IMG/VR virus record: IMGVR_UViG_3300037517_000123
Coordinates: 1 to 20,454 of that record
DNA from: a virus
Reading direction: 5' to 3' (one strand)
Length of the DNA: 20,454 nt
The translations under genes were made by a program, and so were the position numbers. Shown here piece after piece: positions 1-5,808 of the stretch. The notes below the pieces were generated by a model. That model ran no database searches. It had not been told where the DNA came from and saw nothing but the letters and a program-made list of their open reading frames with translations. Positions within the stretch are counted from its first letter, which is position 1. Each line of letters starts with the position of its first letter.

Positions 1-282
1 CCCACAAACAGCCTCTAGAGCCTCTATATTGGCTTCGTTCTTATCTGTCCTTATACCCCTCGCCTTGGCCTCTTTAATCATGACCTTAGCATAGTTACGT
101 AATGACCATTCAGCATTTTTCCACATCAATACCGCTGGATGATTGCGCCATGCCCCTGATGGGGACTTTCCAGACAAAACCTTAAGTATCTGATAGGCTT
201 CTAATATCTGTTTATTTAATCTTTTATTATCTAATATTTCTGCACACTGATCATAATCTTTATAAGGTAGGAAGGTTTGCAT
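1..282 (-). CDS. Pyrimidine-dimer DNA glycosylase-like protein (Pyr_excise type), C-terminus cut by window edge
   Basis: The visible 94 residues start MQTFLPYKDYDQCAEILDNK and continue with RLNKQ at about 21-25, GAWRNHPAV at about 43-51 and a following Trp-rich helix. This is the pattern of the short phage and bacterial proteins assigned to the pyrimidine dimer DNA glycosylase family (PF03013, named after T4 endonuclease V), which cut the glycosyl bond at UV-induced thymine dimers. The family link comes from recognised motifs, not from an alignment, and the T4 protein itself is only distantly similar. The ATG shares one base with the stop of the preceding gene (TAATG), so translation is probably coupled. 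The reading frame is open to base 1, so the C-terminus is missing. A DNA repair role in the infected cell fits the rest of the phage, but the assignment is moderate. Confidence 0.72.
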   Translation of the reverse strand, partial: MQTFLPYKDYDQCAEILDNKRLNKQILEAYQILKVLSGKSPSGAWRNHPAVLMWKNAEWSLRNYAKVMIKEAKARGIRTDKNEANIEALEAVCG

Positions 283-512
283 TACTTAATAGCCTCTCTA
301 GTAATCATAACTATTGCTCCGTTATCCTCTAAAGCCTTCTTTACTCTTACCATATATTCTATCGCTTGTCGCTTCTCTGTGTCAAATAGACGCATAAACA
401 TAGCCTCATTAGCCTTAATAGTTATAAAATGATCATTATCAATAATATCTACCTTGAAATTTTTAGGTGCTGGAATAGAATGAAAAGCCATTTTCATTTT
501 ATCTGTATACAT
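282..512 (-). CDS. Conserved small phage protein of unknown function
   Basis: This is a 76-residue protein starting MYTDKMKMAFHSIPAPKNF. I do not recognise a family. It appears as a compact mixed alpha/beta protein: a short beta-rich N-terminal half (KVDIIDNDHFITIKA) followed by an amphipathic helix rich in Lys, Arg and Glu and a final strand (AIVMITREAIK). No cysteine pairs, membrane spans or signal peptide are seen. I chose the ATG at 512 because it overlaps the stop of the upstream DUF2061 gene in a TAATG junction and has GGGGAAG a few bases upstream. A start at 542 is also open but would overlap the DUF2061 gene by 31 bases. It sits between a membrane protein and a DNA repair enzyme, which gives no clear functional hint. 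Confidence 0.7.
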   Translation of the reverse strand: MYTDKMKMAFHSIPAPKNFKVDIIDNDHFITIKANEAMFMRLFDTEKRQAIEYMVRVKKALEDNGAIVMITREAIK

Positions 513-715
513 TATTTTCTTCCCCATTGTACATAATTCCAACCACGCTCATGTGCGTAGTATATAAATATTTTAACAACCGTTTCCCAAAACGCAATTG
601 TTACAGAAAGAGCAGCGTTTTTTGTTATAACATAGGCAACAACAACAGATGAAAGAGTTCCCCATATGCGATAACTTACTGCTTTCGCAAATGATCTTGC
701 TCTAGTTACTTTCAT
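512..715 (-). CDS. DUF2061 family small membrane protein
   Basis: The 67 residues carry the DUF2061 signature: an N-terminal RSFAKAVSYRIWGTLSS, a membrane span at about residues 18-32 (LSSVVVAYVITKNAA), then a second helix containing FWETVVKIFIYYAHERGW at about 42-59. DUF2061 proteins are short predicted inner-membrane proteins of unknown biochemical role in bacteria and phages. A good Shine-Dalgarno sequence (AGGAAG) lies about ten bases before the ATG, inside the end of the overlapping 41-residue gene. The stop shares a base with the start of the next gene. Family assignment is confident; function is not known. Confidence 0.85.
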   Translation of the reverse strand: MKVTRARSFAKAVSYRIWGTLSSVVVAYVITKNAALSVTIAFWETVVKIFIYYAHERGWNYVQWGRK

Positions 716-827
716 TATCTATATCTTCCTTAAACATACTTTTAACAAATCTATCTTCTGCATCTGCAATACCTTGGCCAAAATTAAATACCCAATTCTT
801 TACGCTTTTCAGTAGCCGAAATAGCAT
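702..827 (-). CDS. Possible 41-residue small protein overlapping both neighbours
   Basis: A 41-residue frame starts MLFRLLKSVKNWVFNFGQ and ends DIDNESN. It fills the 68-base space between the kinase-nucleotidylyltransferase gene and the DUF2061 gene, overlapping the former by 44 bases and the latter by 14. The N-terminal third is amphipathic and basic (LLKSVKNWVF), the rest acidic (GIADAEDRF, FKEDIDNES). The 14-base overlap with the next start resembles other junctions in this genome, and the gene would remove the only sizeable gap on this part of the strand. Upstream of the ATG is GGGGGC, a weak ribosome site. I do not recognise a family. It could be a chance frame, so confidence is moderate. 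Confidence 0.45.
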   Translation of the reverse strand: MLFRLLKSVKNWVFNFGQGIADAEDRFVKSMFKEDIDNESN

Positions 828-1542
828 GAATCTTTGCCCCCAAATCTACTTGTTCAATCTTGTATCCAACATCACGACCATAAACAATGTTTGTAATGTT
901 AGGTAGTCTTAGTACTAATGCACCATCCATAAATTTATCCTTGGCAATATATTCTTTTACCTGATCAAATTTTAGTGGATCTTTCTCACTTGTGTTGTAT
1001 GTATTTCGGACTCCAAGTAATACTTGATCAGTTCGTTTACCCGCTTCTTTGTATAAAGCATGATGACCTTCATGCCATGGCTGATATCGACCAAGCATTA
1101 ACGTTGTTGGTGCAGACCAATCATGTAAATTAAACTTTTTAATCAGGTAGTCTACCTCTTGTTCAACTGTGTAGTCTGCTGGAATCCTTGCATCAAAATC
1201 TGTTGGGTCTTCCCACATCTTGTTGGTATCTTCAAATTTACCCTGCTTAATTCGGTCTACCCAAACCAAAACGTCTGGCTTACCAAATGCTGCACGAGTA
1301 AGATTAGTTGGACAAATAAAGTCTACAATGACTGGAGCAACGTCTTGTTTAGAAATAACTCTAGCAATTTCTCCTAACCTGCGTGCATGTTCAATTCTAT
1401 TTTCTATGGAAAATCCAAGGTCAGAGTTAATGGTTGCTCTAACTTCATCAGCATTAAGATGAATAGCATTAATGCGCTCTTTAAGTGTTTTTGCTAGTTC
1501 TGTCTTGCCAGAGCCAGGTAAACCAATAATTTGTATGATCAT
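784..1542 (-). CDS. Bifunctional protein: adenylylsulfate kinase-like domain fused to a cytidylyltransferase/NMN adenylyltransferase-like domain
   Basis: The N-terminal domain (about residues 1-130) resembles adenylylsulfate (APS) kinase: a P-loop GLPGSGKT at 7-14, NADEVR at 30-35, then the SDLGFS-ENR-ARRLGEIARV stretch at 40-62 and FEDTNKMWE near 103, all familiar from CysC-type kinases. The C-terminal domain (about 145-252) has the nucleotidylyltransferase signature GRYQPWHEGHH at 151-161 and ISATEKRKEL at 241-250, matching the HxGH and ISxT-type motifs of cytidylyltransferase and NMN/pantetheine-phosphate adenylyltransferase families. The likely activity is phosphorylation of a small molecule plus nucleotidyl transfer to it or to NMN. 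The true substrates cannot be read from sequence. GGAG lies eight bases before the ATG, and one base separates it from the whiB stop. The domain order is opposite to that of NadR, which has the adenylyltransferase first. Confidence 0.83.
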   Translation of the reverse strand: MIIQIIGLPGSGKTELAKTLKERINAIHLNADEVRATINSDLGFSIENRIEHARRLGEIARVISKQDVAPVIVDFICPTNLTRAAFGKPDVLVWVDRIKQGKFEDTNKMWEDPTDFDARIPADYTVEQEVDYLIKKFNLHDWSAPTTLMLGRYQPWHEGHHALYKEAGKRTDQVLLGVRNTYNTSEKDPLKFDQVKEYIAKDKFMDGALVLRLPNITNIVYGRDVGYKIEQVDLGAKIHAISATEKRKELGI

Positions 1543-1543
1543 T

Positions 1544-1828
1544 TTATTTCTCCATTGTTAAAGATTGCCAAGTGATTGACCAGTCTTGTTTGGTTTTATG
1601 TTTGTTAAACTCTCTGGACACTTCTCCACCCTCTAAGTATACCCCACCCCAAACACCCCACTCTTTACCAGAAATTCCTACCGCAAAACATGTTTTTGCT
1701 ACTGGACATTGCTGACACATTGAATCAACAATTGCCCTACCAGATTCGTTGTCTTCATATTTATCAAAATAAATATTTGTATCAAGACCTAAACATATTG
1801 CATCATCTTTCCATAAATGCTGTTTCAT
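1544..1828 (-). CDS. whiB: WhiB-like iron-sulfur transcription regulator
   Basis: From the ATG at 1828 the 94-residue product has the four WhiB cysteines at 12, 38, 41 and 47 (C-x2-C-x5-C for the last three) followed by GVWGG at 58-62 and the YLEGG turn. WhiB proteins bind a 4Fe-4S cluster through these cysteines and act with the principal sigma factor to regulate transcription; they are confined to actinobacteria and their phages. A basic C-terminal tail (REFNKHKTK) could contact DNA. I prefer the ATG at 1828, just after the upstream stop and with GAG about seven bases before it, over one at 1861 that would overlap the previous gene by 31 bases. Phage WhiB proteins can alter host WhiB-dependent expression and superinfection; that role here is inference. 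Confidence 0.9.
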   Translation of the reverse strand: MKQHLWKDDAICLGLDTNIYFDKYEDNESGRAIVDSMCQQCPVAKTCFAVGISGKEWGVWGGVYLEGGEVSREFNKHKTKQDWSITWQSLTMEK

Positions 1829-1830
1829 TT

Positions 1831-2040
1831 TTAATCTCGATACTTGTTTGGAATATCCCAACCATTACGACCAGGTGAATAAACTTTATGTACATACCAC
1901 TTATCTTTTACTCTAATACCCGTTGGAGATGTCTTTGCAATGTCTGATTCTTTTAAATCAATAACATCCCAACCATTCCAAACTAAGTTATTGTTTTTGG
2001 AAACAATTTTTTCCATTGTATTTAAACTTCTAATTAACAT
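1831..2040 (-). CDS. Small conserved phage protein, unknown function
   Basis: This 69-residue protein contains two echoing motifs, NLVWNGWDVIDLKES in the middle and SPGRNGWDIPNKY at the C-terminus, plus KDKWYVHKVY, all rich in Trp, Tyr and Gly and suggesting a small all-beta fold. I do not recognise a named family. The start is well supported: AGGGGG sits five bases before the ATG at 2040. The gene lies directly upstream of whiB with two bases between stop and start, so the pair is probably co-translated. No membrane span, cysteine cluster or signal peptide is visible. Confidence 0.75.
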   Translation of the reverse strand: MLIRSLNTMEKIVSKNNNLVWNGWDVIDLKESDIAKTSPTGIRVKDKWYVHKVYSPGRNGWDIPNKYRD

Positions 2041-2049
2041 AAATACCCC

Positions 2050-2400
2050 CTAGTATTTAAATATACCAATTTCTATATTTTTTAGTTGTGCTTCTGAAAC
2101 TAACTTAGATATTTTTTCATTTGGCTTACTTAAAAATGCAAAATAATTTATTTGATCTAAATTTTCTTTCATCCAAAGCGGAGCAACTTTATAAAACTTT
2201 ATCTTCTTTCCTCTTGCTTTCATTCCTTTTTCTGATACATTAGAAAATTCTGAAACAAAAGAGTTTACTTTTGCGGGACCAGCAGAATAAATAATAAACT
2301 CATTATCTTCCTGATTCATATTTGACATGGCAACACCCATGGAGCGAATAAAAACTCCATAGTCATTGAACTCATTGGTTCCCTGAACTGCCACGATCAT
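2050..2400 (-). CDS. Conserved phage protein with possible Rossmann/SLOG-like fold
   Basis: From the ATG at 2400 the product is 116 residues. It begins MIVAVQGTNEFNDYGVF, continues with a strand-glycine turn FIIYSAGPAKVNSF at about 38-51, a strand KIKFYKVAPLW at about 67-77 and ends YFAFLSKPNEKIS...IEIGIFKY. This succession (strand, GTxEFxDY, strand, SAGPAKV, strand, alternating helix and strand) resembles YspA/DUF2493-type SLOG proteins, which bind nucleotides or nucleotide-derived ligands. That is my inference from pattern, with no catalytic residue identified. A start at 2412 (MGKEM) is possible, but the GGGA about eight bases before 2400 suits the shorter form. It overlaps the 3' end of the upstream gene by 29 bases. 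Confidence 0.75.
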   Translation of the reverse strand: MIVAVQGTNEFNDYGVFIRSMGVAMSNMNQEDNEFIIYSAGPAKVNSFVSEFSNVSEKGMKARGKKIKFYKVAPLWMKENLDQINYFAFLSKPNEKISKLVSEAQLKNIEIGIFKY

Positions 2401-2788
2401 TTCTTTTCCCATCCCTTAAACTATCTAGTATAAATAGCATCTTATCTAAGTCTACCTTTGACAAACTATCTATGTCTACTGGCTTTGTAGTGCTTTTTTG
2501 TACCTCACCATTAACAGCCTCTGCAACATAAAATTTATTGTTAGATACCCAGTAAGCCTGATTACCTAGAACAATAACCTTAATCATACCTTTTTGTCTA
2601 TGCTTTGTCAACTGCGTAGAGTTATCACTATTTGCTAAAGAAATTGAAAAAAAATGTTTTAACAATCTATGCACATCGCTTTGGCGAGACAAAGTCATTA
2701 AGGTTTTCTTTTTTTCAGTTTTCTTTGTTCTATTAATTATAAACCAAATAGCCCCTAATGTCAAGAATCCTATTATTAACTCTTGCAT
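2372..2788 (-). CDS. N-terminally membrane-anchored phage protein, unknown function
   Basis: The 138-residue product starts with one hydrophobic segment (about residues 3-19, ELIIGFLTLGAIWFIIN) followed by a strongly basic stretch RTKKTEKKK, the arrangement of an N-in anchor with a cytoplasmic body. The body has MIKVIVLGNQAYWVSNNKFYVAEAVNGE at about 68-95, likely beta-rich, and a C-terminal helix VDLDKMLFILDSLRDGKR. I do not recognise a family. No clear Shine-Dalgarno sequence is seen before the ATG at 2788. The sequence TATAATG overlaps that ATG, which is not usable as a minus-10 box for this start. Its 3' end overlaps the next gene. Confidence 0.72.
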   Translation of the reverse strand: MQELIIGFLTLGAIWFIINRTKKTEKKKTLMTLSRQSDVHRLLKHFFSISLANSDNSTQLTKHRQKGMIKVIVLGNQAYWVSNNKFYVAEAVNGEVQKSTTKPVDIDSLSKVDLDKMLFILDSLRDGKRNDRGSSGNQ

Positions 2789-2800
2789 TATAGGACTACT

Positions 2801-2974
2801 TTATTTTTTACCTGTATTAGATTTACTGTTTGCTTGTAGTTCTACAGTGTCTTGAAGTGCAGTAATCCTATTTAACTTTATTTGCAATTGCAATAAATTA
2901 AATTCAAGATCTACACTTTTTTGTTTATAAAAAATAACTAATTGCTTTATTTCTTCTATACTTAAATCCTCCAC
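2801..2974 (-). CDS. Small coiled-coil protein with GTG start
   Basis: A 57-residue frame starts at GTG with AGGGGT five bases before it and only two bases after the upstream stop. The product reads (M)EDLSIEEIKQLVIFYKQK, then KSVDLEFNLLQLQIKLNRITALQDTVELQ, a continuous amphipathic helix with Leu/Ile at heptad spacing, and ends in a polar tail NSKSNTGKK. It probably forms a coiled coil; no function can be assigned. The gene fills what would otherwise be a 188-base gap between its neighbours. The strong ribosome site and the good helix make it credible despite its length. Confidence 0.68.
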   Translation of the reverse strand: MEDLSIEEIKQLVIFYKQKSVDLEFNLLQLQIKLNRITALQDTVELQANSKSNTGKK

Positions 2975-2976
2975 TT

Positions 2977-3348
2977 TTACCCCTTTCTGAAACTAAATGG
3001 ACTTCCGTTCCAAACCTTTTCTACCTGCTTTTTTTCTCTTTCAACAATAGCACGACTCCACGCAAATCCTGCATCTCCGCCCCAAGCCTCCCACATAATT
3101 CTTCCGTTAGATGGAAACTCTGGACCATCGTAAAAACCTTTTCCTTTTTTATCTACTTCGTGACGGGAAAAGAAAGAGAACATTCTTTTAACAGTACTAA
3201 GAGACATTGCTCTACCAGCAACTATATCTGTTGCTCTACCCCAACCTACTGGAGTTCCAGCACCTGTTGCCTTACCATCTTCTTTCCATTTTAAAGCACG
3301 ACGAGCAGCGGCTTTCATACCAGCGTTTGGTGTATATGTATCAGCCAT
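2977..3348 (-). CDS. Conserved phage protein with basic N-terminus and WGGDAG motif
   Basis: From the ATG at 3348 the 123 residues begin MADTYTPNAGMKAAARRALK, then GWGRATDIVAGRAMSLSTVKRMFSFFSRHEVDKKGKGF at about 38-74, SNGRIMWEAWGGDAGFAWS at about 82-100. This combination (basic helix, RxMxxFFxRHxVDK, WxxWGGDAGxxWS) recurs in tailed-phage proteins encoded among head and portal genes, either alone or as a domain of a larger polypeptide; its activity is not established to my knowledge. The ATG at 3348 overlaps the preceding Lys-rich gene by eight bases (ATGGCTGA). A GTG 33 bases further upstream is open but would overlap that gene more and has no better ribosome site. Confidence 0.75.
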   Translation of the reverse strand: MADTYTPNAGMKAAARRALKWKEDGKATGAGTPVGWGRATDIVAGRAMSLSTVKRMFSFFSRHEVDKKGKGFYDGPEFPSNGRIMWEAWGGDAGFAWSRAIVEREKKQVEKVWNGSPFSFRKG

Positions 3349-3451
3349 TTTTTTTGTTCTTCTTTTCTTGTTTTGCAACACGTTTTTCTTTAAGAGTCAT
3401 CTTTGGCTCTTTCTTTTTGTTAACATTACCCTTTTGTTCTTTATTAGCCAT
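3341..3451 (-). CDS. 36-residue Lys-rich basic protein
   Basis: A complete small frame encodes MANKEQKGNVNKKKEPKM followed by TLKEKRVAKQEKKNKKNG, about 40 percent lysine with no acidic patch apart from isolated Glu. Such short Lys-rich proteins are found beside head-gene clusters in many actinophages, and could bind nucleic acid or a capsid surface; that role is inference. It overlaps both neighbours by eight bases in matching junctions (ATGGCTAA upstream, ATGGCTGA downstream), which is strong positional support. GGTGG lies several bases before the ATG, inside the upstream gene. Confidence 0.65.
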   Translation of the reverse strand: MANKEQKGNVNKKKEPKMTLKEKRVAKQEKKNKKNG

Positions 3452-3602
3452 TGCTTACCACCCTTTTTTGTTTTGTTTTATATGGACCTAAGTCTGCCTT
3501 TACGCTACCGTCTTTTCTTAAACGAACAATCTTACCGTCTTTAATTTGCATTGGGTTAAACCCGTGATTTTTAAAATAAGATCCTGAAGACTTTTTAGAC
3601 AT
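3444..3602 (-). CDS. Small basic phage protein, unknown function
   Basis: This 52-residue frame begins MSKKSSGSYFKNHGFNPMQI and continues KDGKIVRLRKDGSVKADLGPYK, ending KRVVSNG. It looks like a short beta hairpin (GKIVRLRKDGSVKADLG) with basic ends; I do not recognise a family. The start shares one base with the stop of the 314-residue gene (TAATG), and the stop overlaps the next start by eight bases, placing it firmly in the operon. No clear Shine-Dalgarno sequence is present, so coupling to the upstream gene is the likely means of initiation. Confidence 0.68.
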   Translation of the reverse strand: MSKKSSGSYFKNHGFNPMQIKDGKIVRLRKDGSVKADLGPYKTKQKRVVSNG

Positions 3603-4546
3603 TATTTTATTAAATCCCTTGGATCAAAAATGCCACCATTCCAAATACCTTTGGTAATTTCTTTTTCTGCTTTATAAGTTCCACCACGACGTTTGTATTC
3701 TTGTACTACCCAAGAATTAGCAACTGCAGATGGATATACATCAAATTTATCTTTTGCTGCTTGCACAACTCTTGCGTACAATTTTGGATTTGATGGTGTT
3801 GAACCACCTCTACGTGGTTTAATAAAGTCATCGTAGTTTGGCTTTTTTGCCTTATCCATTTCCATAGTTTCTCCTTTTTTAGCAGGAACACAGTTAGGAA
3901 CCATGCGCCCATCCTTTTCTTTCATTCCTTGTTGTTCATAACCAACCCAACATGCCTTTTGCATGTTATCCCATTTATCCATTTCCTCATCATCTGAGTA
4001 ATAAGATTTACTAATTTCTTCATCTGACTTTCCAATTTGAGTGTTATACATTTGCATCATAGTTTCAGGATCTGCTGTTGACGGAATTCCAGATCCGTTA
4101 GAACCCATTTCAACTACAAGATCTACTGATACAGATAGTGATTCAATCCTAATAACATCAGACATACGGTGATAAGAAACATATGGTTTTTCTTCCCAAG
4201 CGCCATCTTCTTCTTCATATTCACGAACAATAACTGGCTTATCGTTTTCCATGTATTCCATAGAATACTCTGATCCTGGCAATCCAAGCAATCCTGAATT
4301 AGTCATTACGTACTCAACACGACCAACCATAATTTTATCATCTTCGCCCATGTACATTACAAAATCGCCTTCTTTAATTTCATGCATACTTTTTCCTATG
4401 TTACCTTCGGAACGATTAATTGCATAAATTTGTGCTGCTGCTTCACTACGAGTTTTGTGACAGCCCATAACTTCATTTGTACCCTCTTTTAAAGCAGGAT
4501 AGCCTGAACAACCAAATGAACCCTTAGCACCTATACGATATGGCAT
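3602..4546 (-). CDS. 314-residue multidomain phage protein (DUF5872-like C-terminus)
   Basis: Several separate short modules can be seen. Residues 1-50 contain MPYRIGAKGSFGCSGYPAL and GCHKTRSEAAAQIYAINRSE, a motif common at the edges of phage head proteins. Residues 55-150 (EGDFVMYMGEDDKIMVGRVEY and following) look like a small beta-barrel. Residues about 205-232 (KACWVGYEQQGMKEKDGRM, then PNCVP) form a Cys-containing module. The C-terminal segment KLYARVVQAAKDKFDVYPSA followed by ANSWVVQEYKRRGG (about 260-295) resembles DUF5872-type modules. The middle is acidic and probably disordered. These modules occur in structural or capsid-maturation regions of phages, but no enzymatic motif is evident. 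A TATAAT box lies exactly six bases before the ATG, so the message may be leaderless; no Shine-Dalgarno sequence is seen. Confidence 0.72.
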   Translation of the reverse strand: MPYRIGAKGSFGCSGYPALKEGTNEVMGCHKTRSEAAAQIYAINRSEGNIGKSMHEIKEGDFVMYMGEDDKIMVGRVEYVMTNSGLLGLPGSEYSMEYMENDKPVIVREYEEEDGAWEEKPYVSYHRMSDVIRIESLSVSVDLVVEMGSNGSGIPSTADPETMMQMYNTQIGKSDEEISKSYYSDDEEMDKWDNMQKACWVGYEQQGMKEKDGRMVPNCVPAKKGETMEMDKAKKPNYDDFIKPRRGGSTPSNPKLYARVVQAAKDKFDVYPSAVANSWVVQEYKRRGGTYKAEKEITKGIWNGGIFDPRDLIK

Positions 4547-4552
4547 CTTACT

Positions 4553-4561
4553 ATTATATCA
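4553..4561 (-). promoter_or_regulatory. Extended -10 promoter TGATATAAT, leaderless type
   Basis: TGATATAAT (the TGA is the stop codon of the upstream gene) ends six bases before the ATG at 4546. No Shine-Dalgarno sequence precedes that ATG and no good -35 is seen. It would start transcription of the 314-residue gene and the small genes after it at or beside the start codon. Confidence 0.6.
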
Positions 4562-4891
4562 GCCTTTGGGGTTGAGAAGTCTTATAATTTCAAATAGATT
4601 CCATCTATCTTTTTTAGACAACGCTTCAACGGCTACCTTATCAAAAGATTTTTCTGAAAGTGTAATTATTGGGTCTTTGGCAAGAAGATCTATGTTTAAA
4701 AACCCCTTTTCCCATAACTTCATTACACAGGAGTTAACCTCAGTCATATGCTCATCATAAAGATCTGGCATAATATTTTTAATTTCAGGGGTAAAAGAAT
4801 ATAATAACTCACCAGTTTCCTGGTCAATACCAACAGTCTCTAAACCACCTTCAAGAATAAGTTTTTCAATCATTTTATCATCTTCATTCAT
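4559..4891 (-). CDS. Conserved phage protein, unknown function
   Basis: The 110-residue product has an acidic N-terminus (MNEDDKMIEKLILEGGLETV), a strand-turn GIDQETGELLYSFT, then helices (IMPDLYDEHMTEVNSCVMKLWEKGF and WNLFEIIRLLNP). The pattern of a turn with D-x-E-T-G-E before an alpha-helical body with LWEKGF recalls winged-helix-like folds, but this is weak and I do not claim DNA binding. It starts within the last eight bases of the thioredoxin gene (ATGAATGA), and a GGAG occurs eleven bases before the ATG. It is probably co-translated with the nuclease and thioredoxin genes. Confidence 0.72.
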   Translation of the reverse strand: MNEDDKMIEKLILEGGLETVGIDQETGELLYSFTPEIKNIMPDLYDEHMTEVNSCVMKLWEKGFLNIDLLAKDPIITLSEKSFDKVAVEALSKKDRWNLFEIIRLLNPKG

Positions 4892-5141
4892 TGCCTATGA
4901 ACTCCAACAAAGATTGTTTGGTTTGTGCTCCTATTAAACGGTTAACTTCATTACCGTTTTCAAATAAAACAAACGTTGGAACGGACTTAAGTTCAAATGA
5001 TTTAGCCATTTCTTTTTCTATATCAACATCAATTATTTGAAACATTCCAGGAGCATGCTCTCTATTTAATTCTTCAACAATAGGCTTTACTTTTTTGCAT
5101 GGTTGACACCAATCTGCGGTAAAATAAAGTACTGATTTCAT
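4884..5141 (-). CDS. Thioredoxin-like protein
   Basis: The 85 residues show a complete minimal thioredoxin fold: beta strand VLYFTADW, active site WCQPC at 11-15, acidic strand IIDVDIE at 36-42, the cis-proline motif SVPTF at 53-57 and the final strand FVLFENGNE with the helix that closes the fold. Both active-site cysteines are present, so it should reduce disulfides using a host or phage thioredoxin reductase. In phages thioredoxin-like proteins supply electrons to ribonucleotide reductase or, in T7, act as a polymerase processivity factor; neither partner is visible here. The start overlaps the stop of the nuclease gene by four bases (ATGA), and its 3' end overlaps the next gene by eight. 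Confidence 0.93.
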   Translation of the reverse strand: MKSVLYFTADWCQPCKKVKPIVEELNREHAPGMFQIIDVDIEKEMAKSFELKSVPTFVLFENGNEVNRLIGAQTKQSLLEFIGNE

Positions 5142-5545
5142 TTGCCTGATTTTACTCTAGCCTTTTTTAATGCTTCAAAATCTTTAACCTTTGTATCACC
5201 AAGGTATCCCCAAGCATAGCCATCATTAATCATCTTATCATTTAATGATTCTGTGTCGCCATTTATGTATATCCAACCAAGAATACGACCAAACTTTTCA
5301 GTTGAATTCATCTTTTCTGTTTTAATTACAACAGACTTAGCATCTTTAAGATGTTTTTTTAAGTATTCTTTAGATTCAAGACCAAGTGCTTTCTCAACTT
5401 TATCTGTTGTGCGTGATTCTGGAGTATCAATACCTGCCAAACGAACACGGGAAGAAAATAGAATATCAAATCCTAAATCAATAATTACATCAATGGTATC
5501 TCCATCAACAACATTCTTAACTTCTTTTACAAAATACTGATACAT
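5138..5545 (-). CDS. Staphylococcal-type thermonuclease (SNase)
   Basis: This 135-residue protein is a single SNase domain. VVDGDT at 12-17 holds the calcium-binding Asp, RLAGIDTPE at 35-43 holds Arg35, Asp40 and Glu43, and KFGRILGWI places an Arg at 87, the same numbering as the catalytic residues of staphylococcal nuclease. All catalytic positions are therefore intact. It should cleave DNA or RNA in a calcium-dependent way. No signal peptide is present, so it acts inside the cell (for instance degrading host nucleic acid) or is released at lysis. GGAG sits seven bases before the ATG, which shares a base with the stop of the DUF7455-type gene. The downstream neighbour is thioredoxin. Confidence 0.93.
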   Translation of the reverse strand: MYQYFVKEVKNVVDGDTIDVIIDLGFDILFSSRVRLAGIDTPESRTTDKVEKALGLESKEYLKKHLKDAKSVVIKTEKMNSTEKFGRILGWIYINGDTESLNDKMINDGYAWGYLGDTKVKDFEALKKARVKSGK

Positions 5546-5802
5546 TATATTGCTCCAATCGCTCTATTTTCTATTAGTTTTTCACGCTCATCAACAACTT
5601 CTAACATAAAAGACATCATTTTTTTATATGATTCTGGATTATTCATAATCTTATCATAGTGATGACTGCAAAACATTAACTCTCCAGAAGCACCTTTTAC
5701 TTTGACTAATGCTTGTGCTAGACATGTATCACAGCGATCTTTTGCATTTAAAATCCACTCTTTTGGCTTTACGCTTGGATGATCTTTAATTGCATTGTTC
5801 AT
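5545..5802 (-). CDS. DUF7455-type zinc-binding protein of actinobacterial origin
   Basis: The core is KEWILNAKDRCDTCLAQALVK followed by GASGELMFCSHHYDKI, which reproduces the actinobacterial DUF7455 pattern (DRCDxCxAQAxVxV, GELxFCxHH). Cysteines and histidines (C-x2-C and C-x2-H) probably bind one zinc ion. In actinobacteria the family is encoded near rpoD-type sigma factors, but its biochemical role is not established to me. The C-terminal half is an extended charged helix. Two starts are possible: the ATG at 5802, which sits exactly six bases after TATAAT and so suits a leaderless message, or one at 5817, directly after the fmdB stop. Neither has a Shine-Dalgarno sequence. Confidence 0.8.
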   Translation of the reverse strand: MNNAIKDHPSVKPKEWILNAKDRCDTCLAQALVKVKGASGELMFCSHHYDKIMNNPESYKKMMSFMLEVVDEREKLIENRAIGAI

Positions 5803-5808
5803 AGTATT

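Noticed and set aside
784-1542. NadR, the bifunctional NMN adenylyltransferase/ribosylnicotinamide kinase
   Set aside because: The domain order is reversed and the kinase half resembles APS kinase; a different fused enzyme is more likely.
2783-2793. TATAAT sequence at the start of the 138-residue gene as a promoter
   Set aside because: The box overlaps the ATG itself (TATAATG), so transcription would begin inside the gene. The same applies at 5545 and 6502.
3706-3912. Second minus-strand frame of 68 codons within the 314-residue gene
   Set aside because: It lies wholly inside a longer, better supported frame and has no ribosome site or protein-like pattern.
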